64,000 bases of DNA from Mucilaginibacter ginsenosidivorax (GCF_007971525.1 NZ_CP042437.1:5642001-5706000); one strand, 5' to 3'; shown: positions 33,667-43,017, counted from the first letter of the stretch. Notes: generated from the letters alone by a model not told the origin. Made by a program: numbers and translations.

Positions 33667-34902
33667 ATGAAAGCAAAATATCAAATTATATATACCCTGT
33701 TCATCTGCCTTACCGGAGCAACCGCGCAGGCACAGGAGCGCTTGCCGCTGGATAGTGTTTTGGCTAAAATAAATGCCAACCCGGCCTTGCTGGCATACGA
33801 TGCCACGATAAGTGCACAGGATGCCTACGCCACCGGCGCCAAAAACCTGGATGCACCTAAAATCAGCGCCGGACAATACCAAACGCCATACCGGCTAAAC
33901 CCAAATGGAGGGGCCCTGATGATACAGGCAGAGCAAATGTTTACCAACCCAGCCAAGCTGAAAGCCAAGGAAGCTTATATGCAGGGAATGTCTAAAGTAA
34001 CCGCGGCTGACAAAGGCAACCTGAAAAACCAGCTCATGGCCCAGGCCCGGCAATATTATTATGAGCGGGTAGTGCTCGAAAAAAAACTGGCCCTGCTGCA
34101 AAATACGGAGGGTTTGCTGCAATACATGCTGAAGGATGCCAATATCCGGCTTACCTACGGCAAGGAAAAGCTGCCCAATATTTACAAAGCCAAAGCCGAA
34201 CTGTTTGAACTGGATAACGCCCGCGAACAGCTGAACAACGACTTAAACCAACGAAACATTATGCTGAACACGCTGATGAACAGGGACCGCCAAACCGCCT
34301 TTGCTGTAGATACAAATGTTATATACCAGGATTACGAAACAGCTATAGTTGATACCGCAGCGCTGGCCGCGCAGCGCAGTGATATTAAAGGAATTAGCCG
34401 CAATATTGAGTTGCAGCAATTGAACGCCCAGGTTGAATACAGCAAGCGTAAACCCGATTTTGGCGTACAGGCGGCACATATGCAAAGTTATGGCGGGTAT
34501 GCCAACCAATACATCCTGATGGCTTCGGTTACCATACCCATCGTTCCCTGGGCGTCTAAAGAATATAAGGCCAACCTAAAGGGCATCCGCTATGAGGTGG
34601 CAGCGCTACAGCAAAAAAAAGCCGACCTGCTTAACCAGGCCCAGGGCCAGTTAGCCGGTTTAAAAACCTACATCGGTAGCAAAAAGCGGCAGCTTAACAT
34701 CTATAACCGGCAAATTATACCTGCGCTGCAAAACGCTTACAAAACCGCTTTGCAGGCATATGACCAAAATACGGGGGACCTGCCCACCGTACTCGATGGC
34801 ATAAAAAGCCTGCAAACAGCCCGCATGGCAGCCCTTGACCGTTTACAGGAACTTTTAACATCACAGGTAGCTTATGAAAGGGAGTATGAAAGCACTAAAT
34901 AA
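33667..34902 (+). CDS. TolC-family outer membrane efflux protein (CusC-like)
   Basis: 411 residues with a signal peptide (cleaved near AQAQ). It has two outer-membrane-factor repeats of long helices with LNAQVEYSKRKPDFGVQAAHM and ASVTIPIVPWASKEYKAN, the usual turn into the second barrel strand pair. It completes the channel of the RND system. It starts three bases after the pump gene, and its end overlaps the adaptor gene by 17 bases, so the three are co-translated. Confidence 0.85.
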   Translation: MKAKYQIIYTLFICLTGATAQAQERLPLDSVLAKINANPALLAYDATISAQDAYATGAKNLDAPKISAGQYQTPYRLNPNGGALMIQAEQMFTNPAKLKAKEAYMQGMSKVTAADKGNLKNQLMAQARQYYYERVVLEKKLALLQNTEGLLQYMLKDANIRLTYGKEKLPNIYKAKAELFELDNAREQLNNDLNQRNIMLNTLMNRDRQTAFAVDTNVIYQDYETAIVDTAALAAQRSDIKGISRNIELQQLNAQVEYSKRKPDFGVQAAHMQSYGGYANQYILMASVTIPIVPWASKEYKANLKGIRYEVAALQQKKADLLNQAQGQLAGLKTYIGSKKRQLNIYNRQIIPALQNAYKTALQAYDQNTGDLPTVLDGIKSLQTARMAALDRLQELLTSQVAYEREYESTK

Positions 34903-36151
34903 AATCTTTACAGTATCACTGTTGGTTATGCATGTGTTGTTAAGTGCCTGCAGCAACCCAAAGCCGGCCCCCGCTGCACAAAAACAGGCTAAAAGCGATG
35001 TAAAATATACCTGCCCAATGCACCACCAAATTATGGAGAATAGTCCCGGCAGTTGCCCCATTTGTGGCATGACCCTGGTAAGAAAAACAGGCCAGGCCGG
35101 CGAGGAGCCTGGGGTTAGCCTTGGCACGGTTTTGCAACCGGTTAACAGCAGCGTTGTGTCGTCGGTACCTGCCATTACGCCGGTTCAAAGATCTGTCGCT
35201 ACCGAAATTAATGGCGATGGCTACCTTGATTTTGATACCCGCACGTTTAATAACATAGCATCCCGGTTTTCGGGGCGGATAGAAAAATTGTATATCAGAT
35301 ATGCTTTCCAGGAAATACATGCCGGGGAGCGCGTTTTTGATATTTACAGCCCCGATATGGTTACCGCCCAGCAAGATCTGGTATACCTTACCCGCAATCC
35401 GGTACCCGAGCCCGAACTGGTAAACGCGGCCCGTCAAAAGTTACTACTACTGGGCATGACCATGGCGCAGGTAAACCAGGTAGCTAAAACAGGCAAAGCC
35501 TTTTATAGCCTGCCCGTTTACAGCCCTTATACCGGCCACGTGCATGATACACAGCACAGCCAGATGGCAGGCCCGCCGGTAGCCGAAACGCCGGGCGATT
35601 TGGCAGCCAGCCAGCCCCTAACTGTCAAAGAAGGCATGTATGTAACCAAAGGCCAAACCTTGTTTAATGTTGTTAACCCGCACAGCCTTTGGGCTATTGT
35701 TAAAATCGACCGTTCATCAGTTTCGGCTTTAAAATTAAACCAGCAGGTTCAATTGCAGCTGCCCGATATGCCTGGTAAAACCATCATCGGTAAAGTGAAT
35801 TTTATCGAGCCGGTTTTACAGCAGGGCGATAAAACCACCAGTATACGGGTTTACGTGGATAACATGGATCATAGCCTTAAAGTAAACACCCTGGTTAAAG
35901 CCAAAATACAAACCGGCATCGCCGATGGCTTATGGATACCCAGGGAGGCAGTTGTTGACCTTGGGCAAACACAAGTGGTATGGCTAAAAAAAGGTGCGGC
36001 CTACCGGGCCCGCCAAGTTAGTACAGGCCTGATGAATGGCAACTATATCCAGGTAGCCAAAGGGCTTATGCTTACCGATAGCCTGGCCTCCAACGCGCAA
36101 TATTTAACCGATAGCGAAAACTTTATTAAAGTTCAAAGTCATGAACAGTAA
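34886..36151 (+). CDS. RND periplasmic adaptor lipoprotein 1 (CusB-like)
   Basis: I choose ATG 34886 because AAAGGGAG lies just upstream as a ribosome binding site; the ATG at 34874 would add four residues. Lipobox LLSAC, then a metal-binding domain YTCPMHHQIMENSPGSCPICGM, and the HlyD-type adaptor body: GRIEKLYIRYAFQEIHAGERVF, a helical hairpin, SPYTGHV and WAIVKIDRSSV. It bridges the inner and outer membrane parts of the pump and may hand metal to it. Confidence 0.88.
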   Translation: MKALNKIFTVSLLVMHVLLSACSNPKPAPAAQKQAKSDVKYTCPMHHQIMENSPGSCPICGMTLVRKTGQAGEEPGVSLGTVLQPVNSSVVSSVPAITPVQRSVATEINGDGYLDFDTRTFNNIASRFSGRIEKLYIRYAFQEIHAGERVFDIYSPDMVTAQQDLVYLTRNPVPEPELVNAARQKLLLLGMTMAQVNQVAKTGKAFYSLPVYSPYTGHVHDTQHSQMAGPPVAETPGDLAASQPLTVKEGMYVTKGQTLFNVVNPHSLWAIVKIDRSSVSALKLNQQVQLQLPDMPGKTIIGKVNFIEPVLQQGDKTTSIRVYVDNMDHSLKVNTLVKAKIQTGIADGLWIPREAVVDLGQTQVVWLKKGAAYRARQVSTGLMNGNYIQVAKGLMLTDSLASNAQYLTDSENFIKVQSHEQ

Positions 36152-37382
36152 CTATTTTTTAAAATATTTCTTTTTGATGCTGTTGGCGGTTAGCCTGTTT
36201 ACCGGCTGTAAGCAAAAGCCACAGGTGCCGGCTGTCAAAACAGCGGTGCAGCCCAAAGCTTACTACACCTGCTCCATGCATCCACAGGTACATGAGGATC
36301 ATCCCGGTAATTGCCCCATTTGCGGCATGAAACTGATTAAGGTCGGGCTTACCGCCGCTGCCGGCGATGCCGCTCACATAAGAATAAGCCTAACCGCCAC
36401 GCAACAGCAGTTAGCAGCCATACAAACAGATACCATCGGCACAAAAAACACTGCAGCCCAAAAAATGCTGACGGGTACGGTAACAACCGACGAAACCGCC
36501 GCCCGGGAACTTAGCGCCAGGACAGCCGGTCGGGTACAGCAGCTTTTTATACGCGCCATTGGCGACCAGCTAACCACAGGCCAGCCGGTTTATACCCTTT
36601 ATAGCGAAGATTTGCTGGAGGCCGAGAAAGAATACCTGCTGGCCCGGCAGCAACAAAAGCTCCTGCACAATCCTGATGTTGATTATAAACAACTCACGGC
36701 CTCGGCCGAAAGCAGGCTGCGGTTATGGGGCCTGTCATCCGCACAGATCAATAACCTCGCGACTTCGGGCAAAGCCGCGGCCACAACAACCATACTGAGC
36801 AACGTGAGCGGAACGGTAAGCGAAATAGGGGTACACGAGGGCGATTATGTTACCGAAGGCATGACCATTTTAAAAACCCAGTCGCTGAATAATTTGTGGG
36901 TGGAAGCCCAGTTGTACGCCGGCGAAAGCGGCGGCTATAAAATAAATGACCGGGTAACCCTGTCGTTCCCTGACCTGGACGGGCAAACCACCGACGGCAA
37001 AATAGCGTTTATTAGCCCCGAATTATCAGATGCCTCCAAAGTAAACCTGCTGCGCATCAGTGTGCCAAACCCGCAAGGCTTATTAAGGCCGGGCATGCTG
37101 GCTTATGTAAGCGCGGCAACAGGGAGCAACCAATCTCTGGCAGTACCCGCGTCGGCCGTTTTAACCGATGGCAAGGGCAACAAAGTATGGATAAAAAATA
37201 CCGACGGCAGTTTTTCGCCCAGAAAGGTTACCGTAGGCCCCGGCAACCGGCAATACGTACCCGTACTTTCCGGCCTGAACAACGGCGACGTGGTTGTAAC
37301 AAACGGCACCTATTTATTAAACAGCGAAGCCATATTTAAAAACGGAAACGAAGCTGATATGAGTGGGATGAAAATGCAATAA
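36141..37382 (+). CDS. RND periplasmic adaptor lipoprotein 2 (CusB-like)
   Basis: 413 residues, paralogous to the preceding gene: lipobox SLFTGC, metal-binding domain YTCSMHPQVHEDHPGNCPICGM, then GRVQQLFIRAIGDQLTTGQPVY, a helical hairpin, VSGTVSEIGVHEGDYVTEGM and WVEAQLYAGES. It overlaps the first adaptor by 11 bases. Two different adaptors for one pump would allow a hetero-oligomeric adaptor ring, as known for a few RND systems. Confidence 0.87.
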   Translation: MNSNYFLKYFFLMLLAVSLFTGCKQKPQVPAVKTAVQPKAYYTCSMHPQVHEDHPGNCPICGMKLIKVGLTAAAGDAAHIRISLTATQQQLAAIQTDTIGTKNTAAQKMLTGTVTTDETAARELSARTAGRVQQLFIRAIGDQLTTGQPVYTLYSEDLLEAEKEYLLARQQQKLLHNPDVDYKQLTASAESRLRLWGLSSAQINNLATSGKAAATTTILSNVSGTVSEIGVHEGDYVTEGMTILKTQSLNNLWVEAQLYAGESGGYKINDRVTLSFPDLDGQTTDGKIAFISPELSDASKVNLLRISVPNPQGLLRPGMLAYVSAATGSNQSLAVPASAVLTDGKGNKVWIKNTDGSFSPRKVTVGPGNRQYVPVLSGLNNGDVVVTNGTYLLNSEAIFKNGNEADMSGMKMQ

Positions 37383-37608
37383 AAGGCGGTTAATACTCCC
37401 TGTAATGAAATTCACCATCCTATTCACTACTTAGCATATTGTTTACCCATCAGCCGGGCCTGCTACAGGGCAGGAACCGCAGCATTAAGCTTTTCAATAC
37501 CCAAACCCTCACACCTCAATCATATGATTGCCCGCGCAATTATTTTTGCTCAGCAGTAACTACAGCCCACCCACGTGCGTCTATCCGGTATAGTTAATAC
37601 TTTTAATC

Positions 37609-38103
37609 ATGACAACGCCCCGTTTATTTTTCCGTATATGTTTTTCGGTAATGTTTATTGCCCTTACAAGTGGTTTTGCCGTTAAGGCCCAAACCACTGT
37701 TTTTAAACCAAAAGATGCAGCCCTGTTTAAAACCATAGCGCACATGGATAGTGTAATGTTTAACGCCTTTAATAATCGCCAGCTGGATGTGATGAAGGGT
37801 TTATTTACTGCCGATGTGGAGTTTTATAATGATGGTAAAGGTGTTACCGGTTATGATGCCACTATAGCCGGTTTTAAAGGCATTTTTGAAAACAAACAAG
37901 CCGCCGACCTGCGCCGCGACCTGCTGCCCGAAAGCCTGGAGGTATACCCTATGCCGGGTTTCGGCGCTATTGAAATGGGCACCCACCGTTTTACGCATAC
38001 CGAAAACGGTAAGCCGGTAATTGGCGTTATGAAATTTGTACACATTTGGCAGCTAAAAGACGGCCAATGGAAGGTGAGCCGTGTGGTAAGCGTTGGGCAT
38101 TGA
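37609..38103 (+). CDS. Secreted NTF2/SnoaL-like protein (DUF4440 type)
   Basis: 164 residues: signal peptide cleaved near VKAQ, then one cone-shaped NTF2-like domain, IAHMDSVMFNAFNNRQLD, GLFTADVEFYNDGKGVTGY and HIWQLKDGQWKVSRVVSVGH. Such domains bind small molecules or act as isomerase-like enzymes. It follows the metal operon after 226 bases without a gene, so it may not belong to it. Confidence 0.75.
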   Translation: MTTPRLFFRICFSVMFIALTSGFAVKAQTTVFKPKDAALFKTIAHMDSVMFNAFNNRQLDVMKGLFTADVEFYNDGKGVTGYDATIAGFKGIFENKQAADLRRDLLPESLEVYPMPGFGAIEMGTHRFTHTENGKPVIGVMKFVHIWQLKDGQWKVSRVVSVGH

Positions 38104-38159
38104 TAAAAAACTGTCAGTATTTTAAACAAATAGCCGCCGCTGTCTCTACCTGTTATCAG

Positions 38160-38384
38160 CTACCAGGCGCGCGGGATTCCCGGCCCATCGTAAGGATGTT
38201 CAAGCGCGTTGACGATGCGCATGAGGCGATGCCTGGCGCCGCTATGTTTAACTTCGGTACGCATGGTTTCCAGGTTGCGGGCCACGGCTTCTTTCACGTC
38301 GTGTTGGGTGGTTGCCCGGTCAATTCTTAAACTTTGGGGTAAATCTGCGGTTTCAAAATAAGCTGTCAACTCCTGCTCTGTCAT
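38160..38384 (-). CDS. Small DUF6965-like hypothetical protein
   Basis: I start at ATG 38384 (MTEQELTAYFETADLPQSL), leaving 74 residues; the longer frame would begin inside a repeat. The pattern yF...LP..LR(I/L)D and later HSGARHRLMRIVNAL resembles DUF6965 from memory. Small soluble helical protein, function unknown. Confidence 0.6.
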   Translation of the reverse strand: MTEQELTAYFETADLPQSLRIDRATTQHDVKEAVARNLETMRTEVKHSGARHRLMRIVNALEHPYDGPGIPRAW

Positions 38385-38422
38385 GCCGCAAAGGTAAAAA
38401 AGCAAACCGGTAATCGGTGATG

Positions 38423-38475
38423 CCTTTTTACCTTTCACCTTTTACCCTTCGCCTTTAACCTTTCGCCTTTACACC
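38423..38475. repeat. Low-complexity CCTTT word array
   Basis: Six near copies of ACCTTT(T/C)(G)CC in a row (for example TTTACCTTTCACCTTTTACC), the same vocabulary as the hairpin at 14824-14960 but one-sided here. Confidence 0.55.
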
Positions 38476-38533
38476 TGTTATTTTCTTACATCAATGTTAC
38501 TTTTCGGCCATCAACAATCCACTCAAAATTTAA

Positions 38534-38541
38534 TACTTTTG
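38534..38541 (+). promoter_or_regulatory. -7 promoter element of the ABC exporter gene
   Basis: TACTTTTG matches TAnnTTTG; the ATG at 38601 lies 60 bases downstream. No clear -33 element. The leader is filled by a GACTTTCGGACTTGCC-type repeat (38549-38595). Confidence 0.45.
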
Positions 38542-38548
38542 GTCAGAC

Positions 38549-38595
38549 GGAAAAGCAGACTTTCGGACTTGCCGACTTTCCTAACTTCCGGACTA
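38549..38595. repeat. GTCCGAAAGTC-type repeat in the exporter leader
   Basis: The complement reads AGTCCGGAAGT...GAAAGTCGGCAAGTCCG, closely similar to the sequence at 19073-19110 that encodes the tail of the SDR protein (CCGGAAGTCCGAAAGACGG). The two are copies of one dispersed repeat. Confidence 0.6.
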
Positions 38596-38600
38596 TATAA

Positions 38601-40388
38601 ATGAAAGACCTCGCATACCTCAATAAGTTTTTTTACAAATACCGCTGGCGGCTAATCCCGGGCGTGTTGTTTGTAATTATATCCAACATTTTTGGTGTAC
38701 TGCCGGCCCAGGTTATCCGGGTAGCGTTTGACCTGGTTACCGAGAACATTGGCGCCTACCACCTTTTTGCAGGCTTTAATCGCCAGGGCATGATCTATGA
38801 TATTTTTGGCAGCAGTTTGATGCTGTTCGGCGTGCTGGTACTGGTGTTGGCCTTGTTAAGGGGGCTGTTCCTTTTTTTTATGCGCCAAACCATCATCCTG
38901 ATGTCCAGGCATATCGAGTATGATTTAAAGAACGAAATTTATAGTCACTACCAGCGCCTGTCGCTGGCTTTCTACCGCCGCCACAACACCGGCGACCTGA
39001 TGAACCGCGTTACCGAAGATGTGAGCCGGGTGCGTATGTACCTCGGGCCGGGCATCATGTATACCATTAATACCGTGGTGCTGTTTGTAATGGTAATTTA
39101 TGCCATGCTTACTGTAAATGTGCGGCTGGCGGTATGGTCGGTATTGCCGCTGCCGGTGCTGGCGGGGATTATTTACTATGTAAACAACGTTATCAACTAC
39201 CGGAGCGAACAGATCCAGGAACGGCTGTCGGGCTTATCAAGTTTTGTGCAGGAGAATTTTTCGGGCATTAGGGTAATCAAATCCTATGTCAGGGAAGCCT
39301 TTGTACGGGAAAAATTTGCCGCCGAAAGTGAAAATTATAAAACGCACTCAATGGCGCTCGCTAAGGTGCAGGCTATGTTTTACCCCATTATGCTGTTGCT
39401 GGTTGGCCTGAGCAACGTAATTACCATGTATGTGGGTGGGGTAGAGGTAATGAAAGGCAATATTACATCGGGCAATATCGCAGAATTTATTGTATACCTG
39501 AATATGCTCAATTTCCCGGTGATTGCCCTGGGTTGGGTAACTTCGCTGGTGCAGCGGGCGGCCGCGTCGCAAAAGCGGATCAATGAATTTTTGCATCAGC
39601 AGCCCGAAATCATTTCATCAAAAGCACCGGTATACGCCATTAAAGGCGCACTTGAATTTGATAATGTATCGTTCACTTATCCTGATACCGGTATACAGGC
39701 TTTAAAAAATGTATCATTCAAAGTTGAACCGGGGCAAATGGTTGCCATTATTGGGCGTACAGGATCTGGCAAATCAACCATAGCCAACCTGGTTATGCGC
39801 ATGTATGATACTACCGGAGGCGAAGTTTTGGCAGACAACATACCCCTGCAACAGCTTAACCTGGAGGGTTATCGTTCGCAAATTGGCTTTGTGCCGCAGG
39901 AAGTTTTCCTGTTTAGCGATACTATTGCCAACAATATAGCCTTTAGTGCCGATGTACTTGATTTGCCCGTGGTGGAACAAGCCGCACGGGATGCCGCTGT
40001 TTACAATAACATTATGGAGCTTGAGCACGGCTTTACCACTTTAATAGGCGAACGTGGCGTAACCCTGTCGGGTGGCCAAAAACAGCGTGTATCTATCGCC
40101 AGGGCTATTTTTAAACATCCGCAAATATTGATATTTGATGATTGTCTTTCGGCTGTTGATACCCGTACCGAAGAAGAAATATTAAATAACCTTGGCCGTG
40201 TAATGCAGGGGAAAACCAGCATTATTATAGCGCACCGTATATCAACAATAAAAAATGCCGATAAGATACTGGTGATGGATAACGGCGAAATTGTTGAACA
40301 TGGCAACCACGAATACCTGATGCAGCTTAAAGGAACCTATTTTGAACTGTATGAAAAGCAGCTGTTAGAAGAAGAGCAGAATGCCTAA
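38601..40388 (+). CDS. ABC exporter, fused membrane and ATPase domains
   Basis: 595 residues: six membrane helices in the first 320 residues with the coupling block DLMNRVTEDVSRVRMYLGPG, then one nucleotide-binding domain with Walker A GRTGSGKST (near 386), Q-loop GFVPQEVFLFSD, signature LSGGQKQRVSIARA and Walker B ILIFDDCLSAVD, H-loop AHRIST. It is a half-transporter of the MdlB/MsbA type and must dimerise. Substrate unknown. Confidence 0.92.
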   Translation: MKDLAYLNKFFYKYRWRLIPGVLFVIISNIFGVLPAQVIRVAFDLVTENIGAYHLFAGFNRQGMIYDIFGSSLMLFGVLVLVLALLRGLFLFFMRQTIILMSRHIEYDLKNEIYSHYQRLSLAFYRRHNTGDLMNRVTEDVSRVRMYLGPGIMYTINTVVLFVMVIYAMLTVNVRLAVWSVLPLPVLAGIIYYVNNVINYRSEQIQERLSGLSSFVQENFSGIRVIKSYVREAFVREKFAAESENYKTHSMALAKVQAMFYPIMLLLVGLSNVITMYVGGVEVMKGNITSGNIAEFIVYLNMLNFPVIALGWVTSLVQRAAASQKRINEFLHQQPEIISSKAPVYAIKGALEFDNVSFTYPDTGIQALKNVSFKVEPGQMVAIIGRTGSGKSTIANLVMRMYDTTGGEVLADNIPLQQLNLEGYRSQIGFVPQEVFLFSDTIANNIAFSADVLDLPVVEQAARDAAVYNNIMELEHGFTTLIGERGVTLSGGQKQRVSIARAIFKHPQILIFDDCLSAVDTRTEEEILNNLGRVMQGKTSIIIAHRISTIKNADKILVMDNGEIVEHGNHEYLMQLKGTYFELYEKQLLEEEQNA

Positions 40389-40553
40389 CTCCTCCGGTTG
40401 ACGAATATCTAAGTTCGTGGCAATAATAAATTTAACTTGCGCACAAAAAAATCCCTGTTTTGTTTTAAAAGTTGCAATAAAAATGAATAAAATACTTGCA
40501 CTTTGAATTTTTATTTATATTTATGCCAACCAAAACTAATTTCAGGGATATTT

Positions 40554-40886
40554 ATGGGAGATTTTGACAATAGAGAACGTGAAGAGGTATTTTCTAAAAA
40601 GGTGAGAGCCGGGAAGAGAACGTATTTTTTTGATGTAAAAGCAACCCGCTCAAACGATTACTATGTTACGATAACAGAGAGTAAAAAGCGTTTGGAGGAT
40701 GGTGTGTTTATTAAGCACAAGATTTTTTTATACAAAGAGGATTTTGAAAAATTTGCCGAAGGTTTAAAAGACACAGTTGATTACATCAGGGCTAACCAGG
40801 ATGTGGTTGAAAAACGTTATGAATACGGCGAAAATCCGGAAGTTGCCAAAGCATCGGCCGATGAGGATTTTTCGTTTGAGATTTAA
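40554..40886 (+). CDS. PUR-family DNA/RNA-binding protein (DUF3276)
   Basis: 110 residues from ATG 40554 (MGDFDNREREEVFSKKVRAG); an upstream TTG would add 17 unlikely residues. KRTYFFDVKATRSNDYY, TITESKKRLEDG and FIKHKIFLYKEDFEKFAEGL are nearly invariant in this Bacteroidota family, whose fold is related to eukaryotic Pur-alpha and which binds nucleic acid as a dimer. It stands alone, with a terminator right after it. Confidence 0.93.
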   Translation: MGDFDNREREEVFSKKVRAGKRTYFFDVKATRSNDYYVTITESKKRLEDGVFIKHKIFLYKEDFEKFAEGLKDTVDYIRANQDVVEKRYEYGENPEVAKASADEDFSFEI

Positions 40887-40920
40887 CAGTGCGATACCAG
40901 GCTACAATATGATATAATTA

Positions 40921-40952
40921 AACCCTGCCCATAAGGCAGGGTTTTTATTTTA
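40921..40952 (+). terminator. Intrinsic terminator of the PUR gene
   Basis: AACCCTGCC (40921-40929) and GGCAGGGTT (40935-40943) form a perfect stem with a 5-base loop, followed by TTTATTTT. It lies between convergent genes and could work for both. Confidence 0.9.
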
Positions 40953-40961
40953 GTAAGGAGC

Positions 40962-41459
40962 TTACATTCCTGCCGACATATCTTTTGCCATAGTAGCAGC
41001 AAACGCTACAAAACATATTATTGCTAATATGTATACGCAAATGAAAACTATGGTTACAATTCCCCATAGCTTAAAAAACGATTTTAGCTTACCCAGGCCA
41101 GCTGTTATGTGGGCTGTATCCTTAAAGTTTACACCTGCCTTTATTTTTACCGCAAACTGGTAAAGATAAAGCGCGAAGAAAAAATAAAGCAGATCAATTA
41201 ACAGGTAAAAAATAGTAACGCCGCTGCCAAAACCTGCCATCATTTTCAGGCCGGGATTGTATGGCATCGTTTCGGCCATTTTTGAAAAAATAGTACCTAT
41301 TGATAAGGCTAACAAAGCAAATAAGCCGCAAAAAATAAAGCCCAGGATACCTAAAAAGGTGGCCCATTTACCTGCCGACAGCAAATAGCTTTGCGCTTCG
41401 GCTGTTAAAATGATTTCGGTTGAGCCTGGAGGGGTGATGTAGGTTTCGTCAGTTTCCAT
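40962..41459 (-). CDS. DUF5362 membrane protein
   Basis: 165 residues with four hydrophobic segments (about 33-55, 75-100, 130-160 region). The block LTAEAQSYLLSAGKWATFLGILGF and the motif pairs L(L/F)YF(F)ALYLYQFA match DUF5362, an integral membrane family of Bacteroidota. Function unknown. Confidence 0.75.
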   Translation of the reverse strand: METDETYITPPGSTEIILTAEAQSYLLSAGKWATFLGILGFIFCGLFALLALSIGTIFSKMAETMPYNPGLKMMAGFGSGVTIFYLLIDLLYFFFALYLYQFAVKIKAGVNFKDTAHITAGLGKLKSFFKLWGIVTIVFICVYILAIICFVAFAATMAKDMSAGM

Positions 41460-41541
41460 TATTAGTGTTTAAGTTTAAGTGTTTATATGTACTAAAGATA
41501 TATAAATAATTAAGCAAACAATAATTTTGAATGCAATGAAA

Positions 41542-42915
41542 CTACAGCAAAGTGCCCTTCATAAATAATAACGCTATTGAAAAATAAATGATAAGCCCGG
41601 TAACATCAACAAGGGTGGCTACAAACGGGGCGGAAGATGTAGCCGGGTCGGCACCCAGTTTTTTCAGGATGAGTGGCAGCATTGATCCTGCTAATGATCC
41701 CCATAAAACCACACCAATTAAAGCGCAGCCTACAGTTAACCCAACCAGCATCCAATACGGGCCGTAAAGGTGCGGCCAAACCATGGCAAAGGCAAAAATA
41801 CGAAAGAAACCAATGATGCCTAAAGTAGCTCCCAGCATCAGGCCCGAGAGTAACTCGCGACGCATTACACGCCACCAGTCGGTTACGGTTACTTCGCCAA
41901 GGGCCATTGCCTGTATTATCAAAGTAGATGCCTGTGAGCCGCCATTACCGCCACTTGATATAATAAGCGGGATAAACAATGCCAGTACAACCGCTTTTTC
42001 TATCGACTTTTCAAAAAAGCCCATGGCGGTAGCGGTTAACATTTCGCCTAAAAATAAAATGATGAGCCAGCCTACGCGTTTTTTTACCAGTTTAAACAGG
42101 TTAATATCCAGGTAAGGCTCATCCAGTGCCTCGGTACCACCAATTTTTTGAATGTCTTCGGTATATTCTTCATTGGCTATCCAAAGGATATCATCAACGG
42201 TAACAATCCCTAATAAAATATTTTCTTTATCAACTACCGGGAGGGCAGTGCGGTTATTCATTCTGAAAACGTTGATAGCTTCTTCCTGCGGATCGCTGGC
42301 GCTCAGGGCTATCAGGCGGCCATCCATCAGGTCAGATACCTTTGTTTCGGGTTTTACCAACAATATTTCGCGGATACGGATATCGTCAAGCAGGATGCCA
42401 TTTTCGTCAATTACATAAATTACATCAATGGTTTCGGAATTTTTACCGTACCGGCGGATGTGCGAGAGTACCCTTGTAACATCCCAGTTTTTTTTAACGG
42501 CGATGTAATCGGGGGTCATTAAACGGCCAACGCTATCTTCTTCATAACCTAAAAGCGATAATGCTTCTTTCCGGTTTTCGGGTGATAAATGCAGGATCAG
42601 TTTTTTAACCGCGTCGCCATGCAATTCGGCAAAAAGGGCAGTACGGTCATCCGGGGGGAGTTCGTTAACCAATTCGGCAACTCTTGGACCCGATAGTTTT
42701 TTAATGATGCGCTCCTGCGTAGGGAAATCCAGGATACGGAATACGTTAACTGCGCGGTTAAGCGAAAGTATCTCGATAAATAAGGGGCCGTGTTCAGGAA
42801 GTTCATCAATCAGTTCTTCAACATCCGATATATTGAGGTTATTCAAATATTCCTGTAATTGGGTATTGTTGTCCTGCTCCAGTAACAATTCTATTTGCTC
42901 AACCATCTCTTCCAT
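41542..42915 (-). CDS. mgtE: Magnesium transporter MgtE
   Basis: 457 residues: N-terminal superhelical domain (about 20-130, LPPDDRTALFAELHGD), a CBS pair (GRLMTPDYIAVKKNW and LLGIVTVDDILW), the connecting helix, and five C-terminal membrane helices with SSGGNGGSQASTLIIQAMALGE and DVTGLIIYF, which line the Mg2+ pore. The cytoplasmic domains gate the channel by binding Mg2+. Its leader can form a hairpin over the ribosome binding site. Confidence 0.95.
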   Translation of the reverse strand: MEEMVEQIELLLEQDNNTQLQEYLNNLNISDVEELIDELPEHGPLFIEILSLNRAVNVFRILDFPTQERIIKKLSGPRVAELVNELPPDDRTALFAELHGDAVKKLILHLSPENRKEALSLLGYEEDSVGRLMTPDYIAVKKNWDVTRVLSHIRRYGKNSETIDVIYVIDENGILLDDIRIREILLVKPETKVSDLMDGRLIALSASDPQEEAINVFRMNNRTALPVVDKENILLGIVTVDDILWIANEEYTEDIQKIGGTEALDEPYLDINLFKLVKKRVGWLIILFLGEMLTATAMGFFEKSIEKAVVLALFIPLIISSGGNGGSQASTLIIQAMALGEVTVTDWWRVMRRELLSGLMLGATLGIIGFFRIFAFAMVWPHLYGPYWMLVGLTVGCALIGVVLWGSLAGSMLPLILKKLGADPATSSAPFVATLVDVTGLIIYFSIALLFMKGTLL

Positions 42916-42922
42916 ATAAATA

Positions 42923-42973
42923 CCCTCGTTTTTTACATCGTATTATTAATGTGATCCTGTTTTTTAACGAGGG
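42923..42973 (-). promoter_or_regulatory. mgtE leader hairpin masking the ribosome binding site
   Basis: On the minus strand CCCTCGTT (42973-42966) can pair with AACGAGGG (42930-42923) across a 35-base loop. The GAGGG of the second arm lies 7-8 bases before the ATG at 42915 and is the only good Shine-Dalgarno candidate, so folding would block initiation. No known M-box features are visible. Confidence 0.4.
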
Positions 42974-43017
42974 CAAAAGTCGTTTATTTTTTCAAATAAT
43001 CCGGCAAAAAATTCTGT

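Noticed and set aside
42916..43017. Known magnesium riboswitch (M-box) before mgtE
   Set aside because: Too short and lacks the multi-helix layout; only a simple hairpin is visible.
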